Below, piece after piece: positions 1 through 4,927 of a stretch of 8,146 bases of DNA. The notes beneath the pieces are model-generated. The model saw nothing but the letters and a program-made list of their open reading frames with translations, searched no databases and was not told the origin of the DNA. The position numbers were made by a program, and so were the translations under genes. The stretch's first letter is position 1. Each line of letters starts with the position of its first letter. This DNA comes from CBDUQP01 sp965369385 (GTDB lineage: Bacteria; Planctomycetota; Phycisphaerae; SM23-33): assembly GCA_965369385.1 (NCBI GenBank), contig CBDUQP010000140.1:1-8146 (forward strand). Reading direction: 5' to 3'.

Positions 1-42
1 GCTAGCCACAAACAGCACGCTTTGCCCCAAGCCGGCGCACAG

Positions 43-67
43 TCACATACTCCCAGACTCACATACT
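43..67. repeat. Short direct repeat TCACATACT, two copies
   Basis: The 9-base word TCACATACT occurs at 43-51 and again at 59-67, a 16-base period (about 1.5 helical turns). It could be a tandem protein-binding site or chance. No gene start lies close by to link it to, so its role is unknown. Confidence 0.3.
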
Positions 68-128
68 GACCGCTGATGCCTAAAACGCTGCATGCAATTG
101 GGTCCGGAATTTTGCAGACGGCCTGAAT

Positions 129-167
129 CACGCAACAAACTTCCAAAAACGTTGCGTTTGTTGCGTG
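129..167 (+). terminator. 12-bp perfect inverted repeat, possible rho-independent terminator
   Basis: CACGCAACAAAC (129-140) is the exact reverse complement of GTTTGTTGCGTG (156-167), with a 15-base loop. On the + strand the right arm is followed by four T residues (168-171), which pair partly with the AA before the left arm. This suits a terminator for a + strand gene ending left of the window. The stem is only moderately GC-rich and the T run is short, so an operator or recombination site is also possible. The right arm sits in an internal direct repeat, GTTGCGTTTGTTGCGT. Confidence 0.45.
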
Positions 168-502
168 TTTTGGACATCGCTCGCGATTTTGCGTTTCGTT
201 GCAATCGTAATCACAATAGATACTTACGTTTACAAAACCTGCAATGATGTGGAAAAGGCATCTGTGCAACACCTCTATTTCACATTTTTTCTAGAAACGG
301 CCGACGTTTTTGTCGAATCATCATCAACTCCTCCCGCTGGCTGCCCAAAGCGATGCAGATGGGTGAAGGGTTACAGAGCACCTTGTCTTGTGCCAGAGAA
401 GCGTTCGTGCATTCGCCTTTGAGAGGAGGGGGATGAGAGAGTGTCAGGTTTGCTGTGGGCGACTCTTTTGGAAAATGGGTGTCAGAGATTTTACCTGCAG
501 GA

Positions 503-531
503 TTGCCGTAGGTAATGCCAGTTGGTATAAA
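503..531 (+). promoter_or_regulatory. Candidate sigma70-type promoter of the operon
   Basis: TTGCCG (503-508) matches 4 of 6 positions of the -35 consensus, and TATAAA (526-531) matches 5 of 6 of the -10 consensus. The spacer is the ideal 17 bases. Transcription would start near 538, leaving a leader of about 190 nt before the first gene at 728. It is the best + strand promoter candidate I found upstream of the operon. This is pattern matching only, and promoters in the presumed phylum are poorly characterised. Confidence 0.35.
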
Positions 532-714
532 TATGTAGTTCGAATGTCCCACGAGGCAAGGACGAATGCGGCCGATGGTCGGATGAGTTCGCGCCAAGCA
601 GGGAGTGATGTTCTTACCGGAGTCACTCGCTGTGTTGCGGGCGCGTTCCCGATGGGTCGGGCGGGCTTTGGTCATTCCTATTTCCGGTATTCGTGTGTTC
701 GGTGGCGAGCAAGC

Positions 715-719
715 AGGAG
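715..719 (+). promoter_or_regulatory. Ribosome binding site of the VWA gene
   Basis: AGGAG ends 8 bases before ATG 728. It decides the start: the open frame extends upstream to 605, but the extra 41 residues have no such site and precede the zinc ribbon with unrelated sequence. Confidence 0.75.
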
Positions 720-727
720 TCTTGTGG

Positions 728-1894
728 ATGGCTGTGGAATTTCGTTGTGAAAACTGTGGCGAACTGCTGAGTATTGATTCCGGTGACGGTGGCGTTGTCA
801 TTTGCAGGCATTGTGGAAAGACGAGCGACCTGCCCGAAGAACTGGCATCACTGCCCAAGCCTATTTTGCCCACAGTTCCTAAAATAGACGATACGCAAGA
901 TGATTCGCCCGCTGCCGATGCCACCCCAACCATCGACGCACTCTCGTTAGAATCCCAAGCTGTTGAAGTCGTGGAAGGCAGCCGGGCAGAGGATGCGTTC
1001 TTCGGCATGATGGCGGGCGTGATGCCCTGGATGATTAGCGTGTTCTTCCACGTTGGGCTGGGGATGATTCTCCTTTTTCTGACGATCATTGTTACCAGCC
1101 AACGCCGCGAAATCACAGTGACCGTGCCCGGTACTGTAATGCAGGACAAGGCAGTTACGGCAGTCAAGGCTACGCCCAAGAACGAAAACAAGATAGCTGA
1201 GGCAATGAACCGCAGCAAGGTGTCGGAAGAGAGCAAGCGAGAGATATCCGAGGATACGGAAGACGATGAGTCGGCGGTGTTCATGGTAGAGGATGACTCT
1301 TCGGCAGACGATGGGCTGGCGGATTTTGGTTTGGTCCGCAATGAAGAGGAACTGACCAAGAGTTCCTTCATGGACATGGCCGGCAATGCTCATAATGTTG
1401 TGTACCTGATCGACAGGTCCGGTTCGATGCTGGATTCGTTCGATTCTGTTCGCGATGAGATTGTCAGATCGATCGCGATGCTCAAGCCCGTGCAGAATTT
1501 TGATGTAATATTGTTCGCCGAAGGTGAACCGCTGGAGAAGTATCCCAAGGGCTTGGTGGCAGCCACTGACCGCAACAAGCGGAGGCTCGCGACGTTCCTG
1601 GAGCCTATTCGTGCGGAGAAATCAACCAATCCGATCAAGGCCATTAACCGGGCATTTCTCGTGCTTTCGCAAGCGAAGAAGAAAAAGCCCGGACGGATGA
1701 TCTATCTGCTCACGGACGGTAACTTTCCCGACAACGATGCCGTTATCAAGCTGATTCGCAAACTCAACGCTAGTCAGCAGGTAAAGATCAATACTTTCCT
1801 GTATGGCAGGGCTGCCCCGAATATGGTGGCAGTCATGCAGAAGATCGCCCAAGAGAATGGCGGCAGGTTCAGGCTTATTAGTGAAGACGAATAG
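728..1894 (+). CDS. Zn-ribbon / single-TM / von Willebrand A protein, probable TonB/TolA-like transducer
   Basis: Protein of 388 aa. Residues 7-29 form a zinc ribbon (C7-x2-C10 and C26-x2-C29). An acidic, proline-containing linker leads to one membrane helix (about 100-124). A charged, low-complexity linker (about 128-215) follows, then a von Willebrand A domain (about 222-385). The VWA metal site (MIDAS) appears intact: D229-R-S231-G-S233, a Thr near 300 and T329-D330-G. The helix carries S104, H108, L115 and T119, the same spacing as the SHLS motif of TonB (S16, H20, L27, S31) and TolA. This suggests contact with the ExbB/ExbD proteins encoded downstream. By analogy the ribbon is cytoplasmic and the VWA domain periplasmic. 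However, two Arg just after the helix (126-127) do not fit the positive-inside rule well, so topology is inferred. No TonB C-terminal domain is present. It is the first gene of the apparent operon, 7 bases before the next. The family calls are firm; the transducer role is a hypothesis. Confidence 0.88.
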   Translation: MAVEFRCENCGELLSIDSGDGGVVICRHCGKTSDLPEELASLPKPILPTVPKIDDTQDDSPAADATPTIDALSLESQAVEVVEGSRAEDAFFGMMAGVMPWMISVFFHVGLGMILLFLTIIVTSQRREITVTVPGTVMQDKAVTAVKATPKNENKIAEAMNRSKVSEESKREISEDTEDDESAVFMVEDDSSADDGLADFGLVRNEEELTKSSFMDMAGNAHNVVYLIDRSGSMLDSFDSVRDEIVRSIAMLKPVQNFDVILFAEGEPLEKYPKGLVAATDRNKRRLATFLEPIRAEKSTNPIKAINRAFLVLSQAKKKKPGRMIYLLTDGNFPDNDAVIKLIRKLNASQQVKINTFLYGRAAPNMVAVMQKIAQENGGRFRLISEDE

Positions 1895-1901
1895 GTGAGC
1901 G

Positions 1902-2981
1902 ATGCTTTTGATAAACTCAATCCGAAATACTACAGTCGCAATCGTTCTGCTGGCGTTGGTGGGCGCTGCCGCCGGTGACGAGGTAAGCACATCGGGCTTG
2001 AACTATACCGATGTGAAGGTTACGGGCGTCAAGGATGGGCGGATTCATTTCCGCAACAAGGCCGGGAGCAACATCCGCAAACGCATCTTGAAGCTCAAGA
2101 AAATCAGCATCAACGAAGCCACCAACCTAAACGTGGCAGAAATTCTGGCGGGGAGCGATGACTTTGAGAACGCTACCGAGAGCTACAATGAAGCCATAGA
2201 AGCAGCCGCGAAGTCATTTGTGCCAACTCTGGCGATGTATCGCAGGCAGCAGTTGCTCAACAGGTCGGGTCTTACCGACAAAGCTGTCGAGGCGTGGTTG
2301 GATATGATGACACGCGATGGGGTGTCCAAGACGGCTATTGCGCTTCGCCCGAAGAAATTCGCCGACAAGGGCAGCGAGCGGAATTCTGCAGCGGTGGGTT
2401 TGCTCAAAACTGCGATGTCGAAAACACGGGGTCCGCATCGGGCGGCAGTGCTTGAATTGCTCAAGGAATTGTTAAGCCACGAAGGCAAAGCCCAAGAACT
2501 ACTGTCAATGGCGGATAAACCGCAGTCAGACGAAGCGGTGGTCGCAGGCCCGAAAAAGAGCGTTGCCTATAGCGAGTTGCTGGTGGCCGATGCACTGCTG
2601 ACGGATCAGAAATACGCCGAAGCCTCCGAGGTGTATGGGAAATTGCTTCGCAGGGTTGCCAAGAATCGCCTGCCTGATGTTCTGATGGGGCTGGCGAAAT
2701 CGCAGCAGGGACAATCCAACCAGGTCAAGAACACCAAAGCCAAACGCGAGCTGATGATGAAAGCTGGCTTGAACTATATGCGAATAGTCACCTTCTTTGG
2801 TAATAGCAAGGCTGGTGGAATTTCGTTATACAGGGCCGGGTGCATTATGCGTGATCTGCCAGGCAAGAAGAACTTGCGGTCGGCCCGGTCGGCGTTTCGT
2901 ATGGTGGCGGAGCGTTACAAGGGCACGAAAATAGCAAACGATGCAGGCAAGGCATTGGCGGACCTTCCCAAGGGACGCTGA
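1902..2981 (+). CDS. Secreted TPR-like protein
   Basis: Protein of 359 aa. A signal peptide is visible: hydrophobic core at about 11-23 (TVAIVLLALVGAA) and a likely cut after A24 or G25, before DEVST. There is no lipobox Cys. Residues about 32-70 form a small, probably beta-rich domain (GLNYTDVKV...DGRIHFRNKAG) of a kind I associate with secreted planctomycete TPR proteins. The rest is helical: TPR-like pairs at about 76-135 (DDFENATESYNEAIEAA; LTDKAVEAW), 222-272 (QKYAEASEVYGKLLRRV) and 285-355 (SARSAFRMVAERYKGTKIANDA), the last resembling BamD/YbgF-type repeats. It starts 7 bases after the VWA gene, so translation is probably coupled. GGTGAG (1894-1899) overlaps the upstream stop codon; it is only 2 bases from ATG 1902 but 8 from an in-frame TTG at 1908, so the true start may be two codons later. 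Likely a periplasmic scaffold or partner of the VWA protein and the motor. No enzymatic motif is seen. Confidence 0.85.
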   Translation: MLLINSIRNTTVAIVLLALVGAAAGDEVSTSGLNYTDVKVTGVKDGRIHFRNKAGSNIRKRILKLKKISINEATNLNVAEILAGSDDFENATESYNEAIEAAAKSFVPTLAMYRRQQLLNRSGLTDKAVEAWLDMMTRDGVSKTAIALRPKKFADKGSERNSAAVGLLKTAMSKTRGPHRAAVLELLKELLSHEGKAQELLSMADKPQSDEAVVAGPKKSVAYSELLVADALLTDQKYAEASEVYGKLLRRVAKNRLPDVLMGLAKSQQGQSNQVKNTKAKRELMMKAGLNYMRIVTFFGNSKAGGISLYRAGCIMRDLPGKKNLRSARSAFRMVAERYKGTKIANDAGKALADLPKGR

Positions 2982-3050
2982 GCGTTGCATGTGAACAAGA
3001 ATACGAATGTGACCTTTAAAAACTCTCGGAGATATTAACCGGGTGATAGA

Positions 3051-3055
3051 AGGAG
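3051..3055 (+). promoter_or_regulatory. Ribosome binding site of the exbB-like gene
   Basis: AGGAG ends 8 bases before ATG 3064. The frame could also open at GTG 3043, but that codon lies upstream of this site, and an ATG at 3073 would be 17 bases away. The start at 3064 is therefore preferred. Confidence 0.75.
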
Positions 3056-3063
3056 AGAAGTTG

Positions 3064-3708
3064 ATGCTGGCAATGAACTATTTTGACGTATTGATATGGC
3101 CGGGCGGCGGAATGATAGGTATGGTTCTGTGGTGCATGAGCATTTTTGCATTGGCTCTGATCGTTCAGTATTTCATCGCGATCAGGCGGGCGAACATGCT
3201 TCCGCCTTCGCTGAATGAGCAAATTCAGGAGATGTTCAAGGCGAAGCAATATCGCGAGGTGATCGATCTGACCGCAAGCGAACCAAGCCTGCTGAGCCGC
3301 GTGGTGCATTCTGGGCTGTCGGAAGCGTCTCACGGTTATCCGGCGATGGAGCGTGCGATCGAAGAGGCCTACGATACGCAGTCGACGATATACCTGCGGA
3401 AGATCGAATGGTTGAACCTGATGGGCAATGTCTCGCCGATGCTTGGTCTTCTGGGCACGGTATGGGGCATGATCAACGCGTTCTTCACGATAACCGAGAA
3501 GGGCGGCGCACCCGATGCTGGCGCATTGAGTCAGGATATTGGCATGGCGTTGGTGACCACTCTTATCGGTCTGTCGATTGCGATTCCGGCCCTGGCGGTC
3601 TATGGCATCATGCGGAACCGGATAGACGCACTTTCCAGTGAGGCGTTGGTGATCTCGCAGGATCTGATCTCGACGTTCCGTCCGAGCGTCAAGAAGAGCG
3701 GATCGTAG
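3064..3708 (+). CDS. MotA/TolQ/ExbB family proton channel protein
   Basis: Protein of 214 aa, close to the usual length of ExbB/TolQ. These proteins form a pentameric inner-membrane channel around an ExbD/TolR dimer and use proton flow to move a partner. Three membrane helices are seen: about 15-40, 117-141 and 158-182. The cytoplasmic loop (about 42-115) contains the family's 'L..R...SGL..A' pattern (about 77-88). The second helix carries NVSPMLGLLGTVWGMI, nearly identical to E. coli ExbB; T132 corresponds to its T148. The third carries ALVTTLIGLSIAIPAL, with T166 at the place of T181. The glutamate usual at the start of that motif (ExbB E176) is Met here (M161), with D158 one helical turn earlier. 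It lies 82 bases after the TPR gene and 40 before the first exbD-like gene. Gene context cannot decide between ExbB and TolQ, since neither tonB nor tol genes are present. Confidence 0.93.
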   Translation: MLAMNYFDVLIWPGGGMIGMVLWCMSIFALALIVQYFIAIRRANMLPPSLNEQIQEMFKAKQYREVIDLTASEPSLLSRVVHSGLSEASHGYPAMERAIEEAYDTQSTIYLRKIEWLNLMGNVSPMLGLLGTVWGMINAFFTITEKGGAPDAGALSQDIGMALVTTLIGLSIAIPALAVYGIMRNRIDALSSEALVISQDLISTFRPSVKKSGS

Positions 3709-3748
3709 CTGCAAGGTTTTTCCGTAACTTTGTAGCTCGGAGTAAGAC

Positions 3749-4267
3749 ATGCCCAAGAGCAAGGTTTTCGAACAAGGTGCCGGCGGTGATGTTGAGTTTA
3801 ACATGACCCCGATGATCGACTGTACTTTCCAGTTGATCATATTCTTCATTCTCGCCAGTAGTGTGCTCTCTCCCACGCTGGCCGAGCTGGAACTTCATCG
3901 CCCGACGATGAGTGTGGCGAAAGAAGAGAAAAAGGAGAAGCTTGTCAGCAACCGGGTTGTGGTGAACGTGATTTCCGCAGCAGGGCGGAACACCGAAGCT
4001 GCTCCGGTGACTCAGGTGAAGGCCCTCGAATACAAGATAATGGGCAGAAGTATAGACATAGGCGATGTAGCTACGCTGGTCAAGACGTTCGAGGAACACA
4101 AGAAGCGGGCCAAGAAGGAAAAGCTTGATCTGGCGAAATTCCGCGTGGAAATTCGCTCTGATAAGCGTGTCAGCTACAGGGCAATCAAGCCGGTAATGCA
4201 GGCCGCCGGCAAAGCGGGCATAAGCCTGCTTGATCTGACCGCACTTGTAGACCCCAGCGCACAGTGA
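3749..4267 (+). CDS. ExbD/TolR family protein, first copy
   Basis: Protein of 172 aa, longer than the usual 135-150. Order: short cytoplasmic tail (1-18), membrane helix (about 22-42) opening with MTPMID and FQLIIFF, then a periplasmic domain. D24 in the helix is the family's essential proton-carrying Asp (ExbD D25, TolR D23). The C-terminal part, about 132-168 (FRVEIRSDKRVSYRAIKPVM...AGISLLDL), is the normal ExbD/TolR periplasmic fold with its conserved Asp (D138). The extra length comes from Lys/Glu-rich stretches at about 56-65 and 116-127. GGAG (3739-3742) lies 6 bases before the ATG. It should form the rotor/stator core with the ExbB-like protein and probably the second ExbD-like protein encoded next. 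Confidence 0.93.
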   Translation: MPKSKVFEQGAGGDVEFNMTPMIDCTFQLIIFFILASSVLSPTLAELELHRPTMSVAKEEKKEKLVSNRVVVNVISAAGRNTEAAPVTQVKALEYKIMGRSIDIGDVATLVKTFEEHKKRAKKEKLDLAKFRVEIRSDKRVSYRAIKPVMQAAGKAGISLLDLTALVDPSAQ

Positions 4268-4268
4268 C

Positions 4269-4321
4269 GCCCCTGTGGGGCAAGAGTTGGTGTGTGCTTG
4301 CCGGCAGCGGGAAGCCCGCTG
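4269..4321 (+). promoter_or_regulatory. Two hairpins between the two exbD-like genes
   Basis: Right after the first exbD stop codon lies GCCCC-TGT-GGGGC (4269-4281), a 5-bp stem. A second, CAGCGGG-AAG-CCCGCTG (4305-4321), has a 7-bp stem and triloop. A run of six T follows at 4338-4343, but 16 bases downstream of the second stem, too far for a standard terminator. The gap (100 bases) is the longest in the operon. The hairpins may stabilise the upstream mRNA or partly attenuate transcription, and so set the ratio of the two ExbDs. Function is inferred; the base pairing is directly visible. Confidence 0.4.
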
Positions 4322-4367
4322 GGTGCAGGTGGCCGAGTTTTTTCAGATATGACGGAGTAGCAGGATA

Positions 4368-4847
4368 ATGTCAGCATACAAGAGAGAAATCGCTGGAGAC
4401 GAGACCGTTCATCACGTTTCGTCGCGATCCAAGCGCAAACTGCCAAAGGCAAAGGTGGCTCCGCCGCTTACGCCGATGATCGACGTTACGTTCCAGTTGC
4501 TCATATTCTTTATGTTGACCACAACGTTTCGCCAGGCCGAGGGACAGATCCCCGCTACACTCCCGAAGGAATCGGGCGGATCTCCATCTGTTATTGACGA
4601 GTTGAAGCGCCCCGTGAAGATCATCCTCCATCCGAGTGGTGATGGATTCTCCGCGTGCAGTTACGAGATAAGAGGCATCGCCGGCGTCACGAGCAGTCCC
4701 GAGGACCTGTTCGTTACTCTTAATCAGATGCCGTCTAAAGAAGTGCCCTTGATCATTAGGCCGAAGTCAAACGTCAGGATGCAATTTGTCCTGGAAGCGT
4801 ATAACCAGGCCGTGCGAGCGAAATTCAAGAATATATCCTTCGAGTGA
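4368..4847 (+). CDS. ExbD/TolR family protein, second copy (divergent)
   Basis: Protein of 159 aa. A longer, basic cytoplasmic tail (1-33, rich in Lys/Arg) precedes the membrane helix (about 37-56), which opens with LTPMID and FQLLIFF. D39 is the essential proton-carrying Asp. This motif is almost identical to that of the first copy, but the periplasmic parts differ. Here about 124-159 (EVPLIIRPKSNVRMQFVLEAYNQA...) follows the ExbD pattern only loosely, with Pro-Lys-Ser in place of the usual Ala/Ser-Asp, and it ends early. The two are therefore not a recent tandem duplication. GGAG (4354-4357) is 10 bases before ATG. Paired ExbDs beside a single ExbB suggest a heterodimeric core, as proposed for AglQ/AglS with AglR. 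Its stop codon overlaps a GTG codon that could, less likely, begin the next gene. Confidence 0.92.
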   Translation: MSAYKREIAGDETVHHVSSRSKRKLPKAKVAPPLTPMIDVTFQLLIFFMLTTTFRQAEGQIPATLPKESGGSPSVIDELKRPVKIILHPSGDGFSACSYEIRGIAGVTSSPEDLFVTLNQMPSKEVPLIIRPKSNVRMQFVLEAYNQAVRAKFKNISFE

Positions 4848-4914
4848 GTATTCTTCCCGATACCCATGGCCTTGCGACGTGCCGCACGACGCCAGGGGCC
4901 GGGCGACAGTTAGC

Positions 4915-4919
4915 AGAGG
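4915..4919 (+). promoter_or_regulatory. Ribosome binding site of the large TPR gene
   Basis: AGAGG ends 8 bases before ATG 4928. It chooses this start over GTG 4844, which overlaps the preceding stop (GTGA) but has no purine-rich site before it and would put 28 non-hydrophobic residues ahead of a clear signal peptide. Confidence 0.7.
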
Positions 4920-4927
4920 TAAGCTGG

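Larger units (their letters stand above)
1..727. other. Upstream non-coding region without a supported gene
   Basis: This 727-base stretch has no open reading frame with a convincing protein. Short frames exist on both strands, but they lack recognisable domains and are rich in Cys, Arg and Ser. The left part (about 120-300) is AT-richer and contains a perfect inverted repeat. A promoter-like pair lies near 503-531. The stretch ends with the ribosome binding site of the first operon gene. It probably combines the end of an upstream transcription unit with the operon's control region. A decayed gene cannot be excluded, because the minus strand stays open from about 1386 down to 280. Confidence 0.5.

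Noticed and set aside
165..422. + strand frame of 85 aa in the AT-rich left part
   Set aside because: The start codon lies inside the inverted repeat, there is no ribosome binding site, and the protein shows no domain.
605..727. N-terminal extension of the VWA protein
   Set aside because: ATG 728 has AGGAG at an 8-base distance and begins directly at the zinc ribbon. The 41 upstream residues look like translated non-coding DNA.
433..750. Small + strand frame (105 aa) preceded by AGGAGG
   Set aside because: The purine run is only 3 bases before the ATG. The protein is Cys/Arg-rich without a recognisable pattern, and it overlaps the well-supported VWA start in another frame.
280..1386. Long open frame on the minus strand (368 aa)
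   Set aside because: Most of it is antisense to the VWA gene and is Ser/Thr/Pro-rich with no domain. The part outside the VWA gene (280-727) reads slightly more like protein around 440-560, so a decayed gene is conceivable, but I cannot support it.
3016..3876. Minus-strand frame of 286 aa opposite the exbB-like gene
   Set aside because: It is a shadow of the ExbB and ExbD coding strands and has no independent protein features.
3064..4847. Zorya-type (ZorA/ZorB) defence motor
   Set aside because: The channel partners are ExbD/TolR type without a MotB/OmpA peptidoglycan domain, the ExbB lacks a long cytoplasmic tail, and no helicase or nuclease gene is nearby.
4844..4927. GTG start of the large TPR gene overlapping the exbD stop (GTGA)
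   Set aside because: The overlap is typical of coupled genes, but there is no ribosome site, and the extension would hide a clear signal peptide that begins at ATG 4928.
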